A DNA stretch of 64,000 nucleotides from Streptomyces smaragdinus (GTDB lineage: Bacteria > Actinomycetota > Actinomycetes > Streptomycetales > Streptomycetaceae): NCBI RefSeq assembly GCF_009604385.1, contig NZ_WEGJ01000031.1:20859-84858 (forward strand), read 5' to 3'. Made by a program: the position numbers and the translations under genes. The notes beneath the pieces were generated by a model. The model ran no database searches. It saw only the letters and a program-made list of their open reading frames with translations, and was not told the DNA's origin. Of the stretch, positions 15,748-24,230 are shown piece by piece. The number at the start of each line of letters is the position of its first letter. Position 1 is the first letter of the stretch.

Positions 15748-16509
15748 ATGCGGGTGCATGTGGTGAGCGACGTACACGGGAACGCCCGGGACCTGGCGCG
15801 GGCCGGGGAGGGCGCGGACGCGCTGGTGTGCCTGGGGGACCTGATCCTCTTCCTCGACTACGCGGACCACTCGCGGGGCATCTTCCCCGACCTGTTCGGC
15901 GAGGAGAACGCCACGAAGCTGGTCGAGCTGCGCACCGCGCGCCGCTTCGACGAGGCGCGGGACTTCGGCCGCGCGCTGTGGACGGGGCTGGACCGCGAGG
16001 CGCTGATCGAACAGGCGGTGCGCAAGCAGTACGCCGAGCTGTTCGCCGCGTTCCCCACCCCGACATACGCCACCTACGGCAATGTCGACATCCCGGCGCT
16101 CTGGCGGGAGTACGCCCGGCCGGGGACGACCGTGCTGGACGGGGAACGGGTCGAGATCGGCGGGCTGGTCTTCGGCTTCGTCGGGGGCGGGCTGCGCACG
16201 CCGATGCGTACGCCGTACGAGATCGACGACGAGGCGTACGCGGCGAAGGTCGCGGCGCTCGGCGAGGTGGACGTGCTGTGCTCGCACATCCCGCCGCTGG
16301 TGCCGGAGCTCTGCTACGACACGGTGGCGCGGCGCTTCGAGCGCGGCAGCCGGGCGCTGCTGGAGGCGGTGCACACGGTGAGGCCGCGGTACGCGCTCTT
16401 CGGCCACGTCCACCAGCCGCTGGCCCGCCGGATGCGGATCGGGCGGACGGAATGCGTGAACGTCGGGCACTTCAAGGCCCGGGGGAAGCCGTGGGCGCTC
16501 GACTGGTGA
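15748..16509 (+). CDS. Metallophosphoesterase
   Basis: This 253-residue calcineurin-like phosphoesterase has the metal-binding motifs in order: SDVHGN (residues 7-12), CLGDLI, TYGNVD, CSHIPP and GHVHQP. These supply the two-metal centre that hydrolyses phosphoesters. The substrate is unknown. The ATG at 15748 lies 6 bp downstream of TACAGT, and there is no ribosome site, so the gene is probably leaderless. The 221 bp upstream to the fadD start contain nothing else that I can identify. Confidence 0.9.
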   Translation: MRVHVVSDVHGNARDLARAGEGADALVCLGDLILFLDYADHSRGIFPDLFGEENATKLVELRTARRFDEARDFGRALWTGLDREALIEQAVRKQYAELFAAFPTPTYATYGNVDIPALWREYARPGTTVLDGERVEIGGLVFGFVGGGLRTPMRTPYEIDDEAYAAKVAALGEVDVLCSHIPPLVPELCYDTVARRFERGSRALLEAVHTVRPRYALFGHVHQPLARRMRIGRTECVNVGHFKARGKPWALDW

Positions 16510-16605
16510 GCGCACGGCCGACGAGGAAGCCCGACCTACGTGGTGGCACCCTGTGTCCCAGCCGGTAGCCTGCGGGGCAAAGGCTGACCGAGGAGATCAA
16601 GGCCG

Positions 16606-17049
16606 ATGGCAGAACAGACCAGCTCCAGCATCACCATCGACGCCCCGCCGGAGGCCGTGCTCGCGGTCATCGCGGACTTCGAGCGCTATCCGGAGTGGGC
16701 GGGCGAGGTCAAGCAGGCCGAGGTGCTCGAGACCGGCGCCGACGGCCGGCCGGCCCAGGTGCGGATGGTCCTGGACGGCGGCGGTCTGAAGGACGACTAC
16801 ACCCTCAGCTATACCTGGACCGCCGACGAGGTCCGCTGGACGCTGGTCAAGGCGCAGCTGCTGCGGGACCTCGACGGTTCGTACGCGCTGAAGCCCCTGG
16901 ACGGCGGCAAGCGCACGCAGGTCACGTACCAGCTGGTCGTCGATCTGAAGATCCCCATGTTCGGGATGCTGAAGCGGAAGGTCGAGAAGGTCATCATCGA
17001 CCGCGCCCTGCCGGGTCTGAAGGCCCGGGTGGAGAGCGTCGCGGGCTGA
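16606..17049 (+). CDS. SRPBCC-fold (START/cyclase-like) lipid-binding protein
   Basis: This 147-residue protein begins with the typical helix-grip pattern SSSITIDAPPEAVLAVIADFERYPEWAG and ends with an amphipathic helix (ALPGLKARVESVAG). This fold binds hydrophobic ligands or acts as an aromatase/cyclase. No catalytic residue points to a specific reaction. It starts at ATG after GAGGAG, and the ArsA-like ATPase gene follows after 2 bp, so the two proteins are made together. Confidence 0.85.
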   Translation: MAEQTSSSITIDAPPEAVLAVIADFERYPEWAGEVKQAEVLETGADGRPAQVRMVLDGGGLKDDYTLSYTWTADEVRWTLVKAQLLRDLDGSYALKPLDGGKRTQVTYQLVVDLKIPMFGMLKRKVEKVIIDRALPGLKARVESVAG

Positions 17050-17051
17050 CC

Positions 17052-18149
17052 TTGCGCACTGTTCTGGTCACCGGCACCGGGGGCGCCGGACGTACCGCCC
17101 TCGCCGCGGCCACGGCCCGGCGCGCCGGGCGGGCCCTGCTGATCACCGCGGACGGCGGCATATCCGGCCCGGACGTGGTGCGGGTCGACGGCGGCGCGTT
17201 CTTCCGCCGGCACATGGGCGCCCTGCAGTCGGGGGCCGCCGCGGCGCTGGACTATCTGGGGGCGACGCCGCTGGAGGCGGAGGAGCTCACGGGGCTGGCC
17301 GGCGCGGAGAGCCTGGCGCTGCTCGCGGCCTGGCGGACGGCGCTGGACGAGGGCGGCCACGACACGGTGGTCGTCGATCTGCCGCCCGTGCACCAGGCCC
17401 TGCGGCTGCTGGCGCTGCCGGAGGAGCTGCGGCGGTATCTGACGCGGCTGCTCCCCCGCGAGCGCCGGGCCGCCCGGGCGCTGCGCCCGCTGCTGGCCCA
17501 GCTGGCCGGGGTGCCCGCGCCCGCCGAGCGGCTGTACACGGCGGCCGACGCCTGGGCGGCGGGCCTGGCCCGGCTGCGGGAGGCCGTCGAGGCGCCGGAC
17601 ACCAGCCTGACGCTGGTGCTGGAGGCGGACCGGCGGGCGGTACGGGAACTCCCCGGCGTCCGGGCCGCGCTGGCCCTGCACGGGCACACCCCCGCGGCCG
17701 TGGTCGTCAACCGGCTCCTCCCCGCCGGCTCCCCCGACCCCTGGCTGGCGGAGCTGGCGGCGGCCCAGCAGCGCGCGGTGAAGGACCTCGCCGAGCAGCT
17801 CCCCGTGCACGAGGTCCCGCATCTGGGCGCCGAGCCGGACACCGGACGGCTCGCGGCGCTGCTCCCCGGGCCGGCGGACGCGGCGGTACGCAACGGGGTG
17901 ACCGTGGACGACCTGCTCGCCGCGGAGGGCGTGCTGCTGTGGCGGATGCCGCTGCCGGGGGCCGAACGCGAGGACGTGGGGCTGGTGCGCCGGGGGGACG
18001 AGCTGATCGTCACCGTGGGCCCGTACCGGCGGGCGCTGGCGCTGCCGTCGGCGCTGCGGCGCTGCGTGATCGAGCGCGCGGGGCTGCGGGAGGGCGAGCT
18101 GCGGGTGTGGTTCGCGCCGGATCCCGCGGTGTGGCCGGCCGGGCGCTGA
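17052..18149 (+). CDS. ArsA/GET3-like ATPase with altered Walker A
   Basis: This 365-residue protein is laid out like ArsA-type ATPases: an N-terminal P-loop region, a central helical part and a C-terminal ArsA/HSP20-like domain (about residues 295-365: REDVGLVRRGDELIVTVGPYRR). The P-loop reads GTGGAGRTA, with R14 where the invariant lysine normally sits. Nucleotide hydrolysis may therefore be weak or changed. It starts with a rare TTG at 17052, 2 bp after the SRPBCC stop, which suggests coupled, low-level translation. There is no arsenic context. It may serve membrane-protein handling or be regulatory. Confidence 0.8.
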   Translation: MRTVLVTGTGGAGRTALAAATARRAGRALLITADGGISGPDVVRVDGGAFFRRHMGALQSGAAAALDYLGATPLEAEELTGLAGAESLALLAAWRTALDEGGHDTVVVDLPPVHQALRLLALPEELRRYLTRLLPRERRAARALRPLLAQLAGVPAPAERLYTAADAWAAGLARLREAVEAPDTSLTLVLEADRRAVRELPGVRAALALHGHTPAAVVVNRLLPAGSPDPWLAELAAAQQRAVKDLAEQLPVHEVPHLGAEPDTGRLAALLPGPADAAVRNGVTVDDLLAAEGVLLWRMPLPGAEREDVGLVRRGDELIVTVGPYRRALALPSALRRCVIERAGLREGELRVWFAPDPAVWPAGR

Positions 18150-18195
18150 CCGCGCGCACACCCCCTCGTACCGCCGTTCCGGTACCGTCGAAGAC

Positions 18196-18645
18196 ATGAC
18201 GGAGCACACCGACAGCGATGCCTGGGCGAAAGCGTGCGCGGAGGACCTCGCCGCCGAACAGGCCCGGCGCCGCGCCCAGTACGGCACGGGGCAGGGCACG
18301 GCCGGCGAGGAGCTGCGCCGGCTGTTCGACACGGTCGCGGACAAGCTGACGACCGCCCTCGGCGGCCCCGCGGCGAAGGTCGCCGGCGCCGCCGCGGCCG
18401 GCGCGGCGACCTCGGCCGCCCAGGAGATGGCCCGCCAGTTCCTGGCCACCGCGAAGGCCGCCTCGGAGGCGGTCGTGGAGCGCAACCCCGAGCTGTTCGA
18501 CCATCTCACCGCGGCCCGCGACGAGCTGATCGCCGCCTACCGCGCGGCAGTCGAGCGCGACGAGGCCCGCTGGACGAAGGACGGACCGGACGGCGGCCCC
18601 GAGCACATCGACCTCGACCGCGACACCGACGGAAACCCCACGTGA
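18196..18645 (+). CDS. DUF5304-type protein upstream of glucokinase
   Basis: This 149-residue soluble protein has a charged N-terminal helix (DAWAKACAEDLAAEQARRR), a central Ala-rich helical segment (residues 50-85) and an acidic C-terminus ending DTDGNPT. I recall the family as DUF5304. The S. coelicolor gene in this place (SCO2127, from memory) has been connected with glucose repression and glucose uptake, which would fit the neighbouring glkA. A TACCGT box 7 bp before the ATG indicates a leaderless start. The molecular role is unknown. Confidence 0.78.
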   Translation: MTEHTDSDAWAKACAEDLAAEQARRRAQYGTGQGTAGEELRRLFDTVADKLTTALGGPAAKVAGAAAAGAATSAAQEMARQFLATAKAASEAVVERNPELFDHLTAARDELIAAYRAAVERDEARWTKDGPDGGPEHIDLDRDTDGNPT

Positions 18646-18776
18646 ACCCCGACTGAACCGGAGCCCCCGGCGGCACCCACCGGAGGCGTCCACTCCGCAA
18701 ACCGGGAAAGCCGCGCCCAAGCGCCCTCCGGTAACGTATTCCTTTGCAGCGGGGCTCAAACCGAACCGAGGGATAC

Positions 18777-19721
18777 ATGGGACTCACCATCGGCGTCGAC
18801 ATCGGCGGCACCAAGATCGCGGCCGGTGTGGTCGACGAAGAGGGCGCGATTCTCAACACCAGCACAGTGCCCACCCCCGCCACCTCCGAAGGCGTCGTGG
18901 ACGCCATCTGCGCCGCGGTCCAGGAGGCCAGTTCGGCCCACGAGATCGAGGCCGTCGGGATCGGCGCGGCCGGTTTCGTGGACGACAAGCGCGCCACGGT
19001 GCTCTTCGCCCCCAACATCAACTGGCGCTACGAACCTCTCAAGGACAAGGTCGAACAGCGCGTCGGCCTCCCCGTGGTGGTGGAGAACGACGCCAACGCC
19101 GCCGCCTGGGGCGAGTACCGCTTCGGTGCCGGACAGGGCCACGACGACGTCGTGGTCGTGACCGTCGGCACCGGAATCGGCGGCGGCATCATCATCGGCG
19201 GCCGGCTGCACCGCGGACGCTACGGCGTGGCCGCCGAGTTCGGGCACGTCCGGGTCGTCCCCGACGGCCTGCTGTGCGGCTGCGGCAGCCAGGGCTGCTG
19301 GGAGCAGTACGCCTCCGGCCGGGCCCTGGTCCGCTACGGACAGCAGCGTGCGGCCGCCACCCCGGACGCGGCCGCGATACTGCTGGGCCTGGGCGACGGC
19401 ACCCCGACAGGCATCCAGGGCAAGCACATCAGCCAGGCCGCCCGGCAGGGCGACCCGGTGGCCGTGGACTCCTTCCGTGAGCTGGCCCGCTGGGTCGGCG
19501 CCGGACTCGCGGACCTGGCGTCCCTCTTCGACCCGTCGGCGTTCATCGTCGGCGGCGGCATCTCGGACGAGGGCGATCTGGTGCTGGAGCCCATCCGCAA
19601 GTCGTTCCGGCGCTGGCTCGTCGGCAACGCCTGGGGCCGTCCGCAGGCCCCGGTCGTGGCGGCGCAGCTGGGCGGCAGAGCCGGCATCGTCGGCGCCGCG
19701 GACCTGGCCCGTCAGGGGTAG
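18777..19721 (+). CDS. glkA: Glucokinase (ROK family)
   Basis: This 314-residue enzyme phosphorylates glucose with ATP and, in Streptomyces, is central to carbon catabolite repression. Motifs: ATP-binding DIGGTKIAAGVV, substrate residues VENDANAAAWGEYRFG, ROK signature TVGTGIGGGIIIGG, catalytic and zinc region AEFGHVRVVPDG-LLCGCGSQGCWEQYASG and the C-terminal FIVGGGIS. The ATG at 18777 follows GAGGGAT. It is the third of four same-strand genes here; the EEP-type gene starts 4 bp after its stop. It matches S. coelicolor GlkA in length and context. Confidence 0.95.
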   Translation: MGLTIGVDIGGTKIAAGVVDEEGAILNTSTVPTPATSEGVVDAICAAVQEASSAHEIEAVGIGAAGFVDDKRATVLFAPNINWRYEPLKDKVEQRVGLPVVVENDANAAAWGEYRFGAGQGHDDVVVVTVGTGIGGGIIIGGRLHRGRYGVAAEFGHVRVVPDGLLCGCGSQGCWEQYASGRALVRYGQQRAAATPDAAAILLGLGDGTPTGIQGKHISQAARQGDPVAVDSFRELARWVGAGLADLASLFDPSAFIVGGGISDEGDLVLEPIRKSFRRWLVGNAWGRPQAPVVAAQLGGRAGIVGAADLARQG

Positions 19722-19725
19722 CCGC

Positions 19726-20496
19726 GTGGTCACGGACCTCCCCGCGTCCCGTACCGGGACAGACGGTTCGGCGGTGGTCCGTGTGCTGTCGTACAACATC
19801 CGCTCCATGCGCGACGACACGGCGGCGCTGGCCCGGGTCATCCGGGCCTGCGCCCCCGACGTCGTCTGCGTGCAGGAGGCGCCGCGTTTCGTGCGCTGGC
19901 GCAAGCGGGCCGCGTGGCTCGCCCGGCACACGGGACTCGTGTACGTGACGGGCGGGGCGACGACCGCCGGTCCCATGGTCCTGGCGTCGCTGCGGGCCCA
20001 TGTGGAGCACACCCGGGACGTGCTGCTGCCGCGCACCCCGGGGCTGCACCGGCGGGGGCTCGCGACGGCGGTGCTGCGGTTCCGGTCGGCGGACCGGCCC
20101 CCCGCGCGGCTGGGGGTCGTGTCGTGTCATCTGAGCCTGGATGCCGGGGAGCGTCTCGAGCAGGCGGGGCTGCTGCTCGGGGAGGCCGACGGGCTGGGCA
20201 CGGAGCATGTGGTGGTGGCCGGCGATCTCAACGAGGGGCCCGCCGGCCCCTCCTTCGGCCGCCTCGCGGGCCGGCTGCGGGACGGCTGGGCGGTCGGTCC
20301 GTGGGGTACGGAGGACACCTTCCCCTCGGCCGGTCCGCGCCGGCGCATCGACGCGCTGTTCGCCTCCCCGGGCGTGGAGGTGCTGGGCTGCGGTGTCCCT
20401 GCGGGGCTGGCGGGGGTGTCGGCGGGGGATCTGGCCGCGGCGACGGATCATCTGCCGGTGCTGGCCGCGGTGCGGGTGCCGGCTGCGGTGGCTTGA
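19726..20496 (+). CDS. Endonuclease/exonuclease/phosphatase (EEP) family protein
   Basis: This 256-residue EEP-fold enzyme has the metal and catalytic motifs VLSYNIRSM, VVCVQEAP, SCHLSLDAGER, VVAGDLNEGP and AATDHLPVLAAV in canonical order. The fold hydrolyses phosphodiester or phosphomonoester bonds in nucleic acids, lipids or nucleotides, and the exact substrate cannot be assigned. There is no signal peptide. The GTG start follows AGGGG only 4 bp after glkA, so it is co-transcribed with glucokinase. Confidence 0.87.
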   Translation: MVTDLPASRTGTDGSAVVRVLSYNIRSMRDDTAALARVIRACAPDVVCVQEAPRFVRWRKRAAWLARHTGLVYVTGGATTAGPMVLASLRAHVEHTRDVLLPRTPGLHRRGLATAVLRFRSADRPPARLGVVSCHLSLDAGERLEQAGLLLGEADGLGTEHVVVAGDLNEGPAGPSFGRLAGRLRDGWAVGPWGTEDTFPSAGPRRRIDALFASPGVEVLGCGVPAGLAGVSAGDLAAATDHLPVLAAVRVPAAVA

Positions 20497-20521
20497 CGGG
20501 GGACCCTGAATAATCGCGCGC

Positions 20522-21790
20522 ATGTCTGATCTCGCGTCGGCCCCGGTCACCGTCCGCGGCGTTCCGGCGGTTCTCGGCCGGCTGTTGCGTCGGCTGACGC
20601 GCTCCGGGCTTCGCCCGGAGGCCTCAAACGCCGGCCGGGCTGTCGGCGCTTCGCGCCTCGGCCTCAAGCGCCGGCCGGGCTGGAATTGGGTCGTTTCTCG
20701 GCGGTCGGCTATACGTCGGGCAGGTCCCGCGTTGCTGCTGTACGTGGTCGTGCGGCTGCTGGGCCTCATCACCCTCGCGCTGTGGTCGGACCGGCCCGAG
20801 AAGGGCGTGACGCGGCTGCTGTCCGAGCGGTGGGACTCCCTCTGGTACGTGCGTGTGGTCGAGGAGGGCTACGGGTTCACCCTGCACGCGGCGGACGGGC
20901 GTGTGCTGTCGGACCTGGCGTTCTTCCCCCTGCTGCCGTGGCTGGAGGAGGCGCTGTCGCGGCTCACGCCGCTGACGCCCGGGGGTGCGGGGCTGCTGGT
21001 CTCCGCCGTGGCGGGGATCGCGGCGGCGGGCGGGCTGTACGCGGTCGGGGAGCTGCTGTACGGGCGGCGGGCGGGGGTGGCCCTCGCGGTGCTGTGGGCG
21101 GCGCTGCCGGTGGCCGTCGTGCAGTCCATGGCGTACTCCGAGTCCCTGTTCACCGCGCTGGCGGTGTGGTCGCTGTACGCGGTGCTCACCGGGCGCTGGG
21201 CCGGCGCCGGGACGCTGGCCGCGCTGGCGGGGCTCGCGCGGCCGGTGGGGGCGGCGGTCGCGGCGGGGGTGTGGCTGGCGGCGGTGGTCGCGTGGCGGGA
21301 GGGACGGGCGGGGTGGCGGCTGTACGCGGGGATGGCCCTCGCGCCGGTGGGGGGCCTGGGGTATCTGGTGTGGGTGGGGGTGCGGACGGGGGATCCGTTC
21401 GGGTACTTCGCGGTGCAGGAGGCGTGGGGGAACGGGTTCGACGGGGGGCTGGCGTTCGCGCGGTTCATCGGGGGGCAGTCGGTTCTCGCGGGGGCGGGGC
21501 TGGGTGCCGGGGTGGGGCTGCTGGGGTGGGCGTTCGTGCTGGGGGTGCGGCAGAAGCAGCCGCCGGCGCTGCTGGCGTACACCGCGCTGGTCGTGGTCCT
21601 GGCGCTGGGCGCCTCGGGGTTCATCGGCTCGAAGCCCCGGCTGCTGCTGCCCGCGTTCCCCCTGCTGCTGCCGGCCGCCGTCGCGCTGGCCCGGGCCCGT
21701 CCCGCCGTCGCCTGGACGACGGCCGCGGCGCTCACGGCGGTGTCGGCGGTGTACGGGGCGATCTGGCTGACGGGATCGGGGCCGCCGTAG
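20522..21790 (+). CDS. Polytopic membrane mannosyltransferase-like protein (PIG-V-like)
   Basis: This 422-residue protein has about ten membrane segments from residue 70 on. An early loop carries the RWDSLWYVRVVEEGYGF motif, typical of PIG-V/mannosyltrans2-type lipid-linked-sugar transferases, followed by AFFPLLP and VAVVQSMAYSESLFT. It probably transfers a sugar from a polyprenyl donor outside the membrane. The first 65 residues are unusual: they are encoded largely by two copies of a dispersed intergenic repeat. No internal start precedes the first membrane segment, so the repeat is apparently translated. An AATAAT box lies 8 bp before the ATG. It converges with the next gene, with stops 1 bp apart. 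Confidence 0.82.
   Translation: MSDLASAPVTVRGVPAVLGRLLRRLTRSGLRPEASNAGRAVGASRLGLKRRPGWNWVVSRRSAIRRAGPALLLYVVVRLLGLITLALWSDRPEKGVTRLLSERWDSLWYVRVVEEGYGFTLHAADGRVLSDLAFFPLLPWLEEALSRLTPLTPGGAGLLVSAVAGIAAAGGLYAVGELLYGRRAGVALAVLWAALPVAVVQSMAYSESLFTALAVWSLYAVLTGRWAGAGTLAALAGLARPVGAAVAAGVWLAAVVAWREGRAGWRLYAGMALAPVGGLGYLVWVGVRTGDPFGYFAVQEAWGNGFDGGLAFARFIGGQSVLAGAGLGAGVGLLGWAFVLGVRQKQPPALLAYTALVVVLALGASGFIGSKPRLLLPAFPLLLPAAVALARARPAVAWTTAAALTAVSAVYGAIWLTGSGPP
20608..20682. repeat. Tandem copies of dispersed repeat inside a coding region
   Basis: GCCTCAAACGCCGGCCGGGCTG (20621-20642) and GCCTCAAGCGCCGGCCGGGCTG (20661-20682) repeat with a 40-bp period. Each is preceded by a short hairpin (GCTCCGGGCTTCGCCCGGA, and GCGCTTCGCGCC). 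Related copies lie at 41548-41584 and, inverted, 58743-58783. In the other places the element is intergenic. Confidence 0.8.
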
Positions 21791-21791
21791 C

Positions 21792-23018
21792 TCAGCCCAG
21801 CTCCGTACGCAGATACTCCCGCCACAGCCGTACGAACTCCGCCCGCCCCACGCCCAGGCGCGTCCGCAGCGCCCGCTCCACCGCGTCCCCCGGCGCCGGG
21901 TCGCCGCCCACCGCGCGGTAGACGTCCCGCAGCGCGTCGTCGCCCCACCGCACGGCGATCAGCCGGCACGCCAGCCACGACGCCTCGTACGCCCGCGCCA
22001 GCCGGTCCGCGTCCCCGTCGAAGCGGAAGTCGCCGTCCGACGGCAGCGCCCCCGGCGTCTCCCCCCGGGCGAGCGCGGCCGCCAGCTCCGGCGCCGCCAG
22101 CCGCGGCGTGGTGGGCCCGCCGAGATACCCGGCCCAGTCGGCGAACCCCTCGGAGAGCCACAGCGGCGTCCCGGGCCCGGTGACCGCGCGGGTGGCCACG
22201 TGAGCCGTCTCGTGCGTCAGCACGATCCGCCGGCCCAGCTCGCCGAGGGTGCGGTACGCGTCCGGGTTGATCACCACCCGGTCCGCCGGGGCGCCCGGCG
22301 CGCCGCCCGCCGTCTCGCCGGTGGTGACCGCCGCGATCCCCTGGTAGCCGGACGCGGGCGCCTGCAGGAGCGCCGCCATCCCGTCGACGGAGGACGGCAC
22401 GAGGATCACCACCCGGCGCCCCCAGTCACCGTCCCAGGCGTCGTCCGCCAGTCCCACCGACCGGTCCGCGGCCGTGCGTATCTCCCGCAGCCGCTCCCGC
22501 GCCCCGGGGCCGGTGCCGACGCCCAGCACCAGGCTGCGCGCGCCCCGCTCGGCCAGCACCCGCCCCTGGTCCCACAGCTGCGGCGGGCCGCCGCCGGGGG
22601 CCTCGCCGGTGACGTACCAGCGCCCGTCGCGCTCGCCGAACAGCAGCGGCTCCCGGACGACGACGGAAGCGGTGTCGTGGCCGCGCAGCCGGTAGTCGAG
22701 CTCGACGTCCGCCCGCAGCCGCCCGGACGGCTCCCGTACCGGCGCCGAGACCAGGCGGTAGCGCCACTGCGCCAGCGGCACCTCCGCGAGGTTGTCCAGC
22801 AGGGCCGCCTGCCGCGTCCGGTACGCCGCCGCGCGCGGGTCCACGGTGGCGAGGAACGCCCCCGCGTCGTGCCCGAGCACCGCCCGGGCCCGGGCGTCGA
22901 GCAGCCGGCGCACGGCGGCGTCCGGATCGCGGTCGCCGGGCGCCCCGGCACAGCTCGCCGTCAGACACAGGACGAGCAGCGCCAGGAGGGCGGCGAGCGG
23001 GCGGGGGGTGGGACGCAC
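21792..23018 (-). CDS. Exported peptidase MA-like (HExxH) protein, probable lipoprotein
   Basis: This 408-residue protein has an N-terminal export signal (residues 1-22) ending in LTASC. That is lipobox-like but weak at -3, so it is either a lipoprotein or a secreted protein. The C-terminal half has a gluzincin-type zinc site: H269-E-T-A-H273, with a further Glu, E290, in LSEGFADW. Residues 35-150 resemble a small NTF2-like domain, which would position a substrate. It should be an extracytoplasmic metalloprotease, but the target is unknown. The NlpC/P60 gene ends 29 bp upstream on the same strand. Confidence 0.8.
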   Translation of the reverse strand: MRPTPRPLAALLALLVLCLTASCAGAPGDRDPDAAVRRLLDARARAVLGHDAGAFLATVDPRAAAYRTRQAALLDNLAEVPLAQWRYRLVSAPVREPSGRLRADVELDYRLRGHDTASVVVREPLLFGERDGRWYVTGEAPGGGPPQLWDQGRVLAERGARSLVLGVGTGPGARERLREIRTAADRSVGLADDAWDGDWGRRVVILVPSSVDGMAALLQAPASGYQGIAAVTTGETAGGAPGAPADRVVINPDAYRTLGELGRRIVLTHETAHVATRAVTGPGTPLWLSEGFADWAGYLGGPTTPRLAAPELAAALARGETPGALPSDGDFRFDGDADRLARAYEASWLACRLIAVRWGDDALRDVYRAVGGDPAPGDAVERALRTRLGVGRAEFVRLWREYLRTELG

Positions 23019-23047
23019 CCGACCGATCGTAGGGCAGGACGGAATGG

Positions 23048-24076
23048 TCAGGGCCGGGTGACGGAGGCGATCGGCATCATGTCCACCGGGTCGTACCGCA
23101 CCCGCGCGCCGGGATACGGCGCGTGCACGACCTGGCCGTTGCCCATGTACATCCCGACGTGGCTGGCGTCCCCGCGGTACGTGACCAGGTCACCGGGCAG
23201 CGCCTGGCGCAGCGGCACCTGGCGGCCCGCGTACCGCTGCCCCTGCGAGGTGCGGGGCAGCGCCACGCCCGCCGCGCGGTACGCCCACTGCGTCAGGCCC
23301 GAGCAGTCGAAGCCGCCGATGTCGCTGCCGCCCCAGACGTACGGGGTGCCCACGGCCCGGCGGGCGGCGGCGACGGCCGTCGCGGCGCGGGCGGAGGACG
23401 GGACGGCGGAGCCGTAGCCGGGGAAGTCGGACCAGGCGCCGCGGCCGGCGGCGAGGCGGTCCATGCCGGGGAGGGTGGCCGCGAGGCGGCGGGCCTCGGT
23501 CAGCCGGTCGTTCACGGCCTGCTTGTCGCGGGCGAGGTCCTCGCGGGTGCGCTCCAGGTCCTCGAGGACGCCGGTGGCCTCCGCGCGCTCGCGGGCCAGC
23601 GTGCGCTGGGTGCGCTGCAGCCGGTGCAGGCGGCCGCTCTGCAGGCTGCTGATGCGCTCCAGGGTGGCGGCGCGCTCCAGATAGCCCTCGGGGTTCTCCG
23701 ACAGCAGCAGGCTCAGCTGCGGGTCGACGCCGCCGGAGCGGTACTGGGCGCCGGCCACCGCGGCGAGGTCGCCGCGCATCGCGGCGAGGAGTTCGGCGCC
23801 GCGGGCGGCCCGGTCCTGCAGCCGCCGCGCCCGGTCGTTCAGCCGGTCCACGCGCTCCTTGACCGCGTTGTACCTCTCGGTCGCCCGCTCGGCCTGCGCG
23901 AAGAGCTCCTGCACCCGTGTCTCGGGGCTCGCGGGCGGGGCCTCGGGGGCGGCGGAGGCGAGGGAGCCGCCGAGCGCGGCCGCCGCGGTGGCCGCGGCCG
24001 CCGTGAGCACGGTGGCGCGCAGTCCGCGGACGGCCGGGAGGGCGCCGGACTGGGTGGGTCGTCGGTGAGATGACAC
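23048..24076 (-). CDS. NlpC/P60 peptidoglycan endopeptidase, coiled-coil type (copy 1)
   Basis: This 342-residue secreted wall hydrolase starts with a signal peptide (residues 1-38, ending ASA). A long coiled coil (about 45-190) with a VDPQLSLLLSENP segment follows, then an NlpC/P60 domain with nucleophile C258 in GGFDCSGLTQWAY and a His in ASHVGMYMG. It should cut peptide cross-links of peptidoglycan, probably after release of coiled-coil autoinhibition. The GTG at 24076 gives a clean signal peptide; longer frames upstream do not. It is a paralogue of the next gene. Confidence 0.92.
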   Translation of the reverse strand: MSSHRRPTQSGALPAVRGLRATVLTAAAATAAAALGGSLASAAPEAPPASPETRVQELFAQAERATERYNAVKERVDRLNDRARRLQDRAARGAELLAAMRGDLAAVAGAQYRSGGVDPQLSLLLSENPEGYLERAATLERISSLQSGRLHRLQRTQRTLARERAEATGVLEDLERTREDLARDKQAVNDRLTEARRLAATLPGMDRLAAGRGAWSDFPGYGSAVPSSARAATAVAAARRAVGTPYVWGGSDIGGFDCSGLTQWAYRAAGVALPRTSQGQRYAGRQVPLRQALPGDLVTYRGDASHVGMYMGNGQVVHAPYPGARVRYDPVDMMPIASVTRP

Positions 24077-24230
24077 GCCGGAGAATGTAACGGGCGCGCT
24101 CGCACCGGGGCCAAGGACCGTACGGGGGACGGGAAGTGACGCTCCGCCACCCCCGCAGGTCACCACCGCCCCGGGGCGTCACCCTTCGTACGCGGGATTC
24201 CCTCGTACGGGCGGCATGTCGCAGTCGGGG

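Noticed and set aside
24077..24166. Longer start for the first NlpC/P60 protein
   Set aside because: The added residues would precede the signal peptide and lack a ribosome site; GTG 24076 gives a normal signal peptide.
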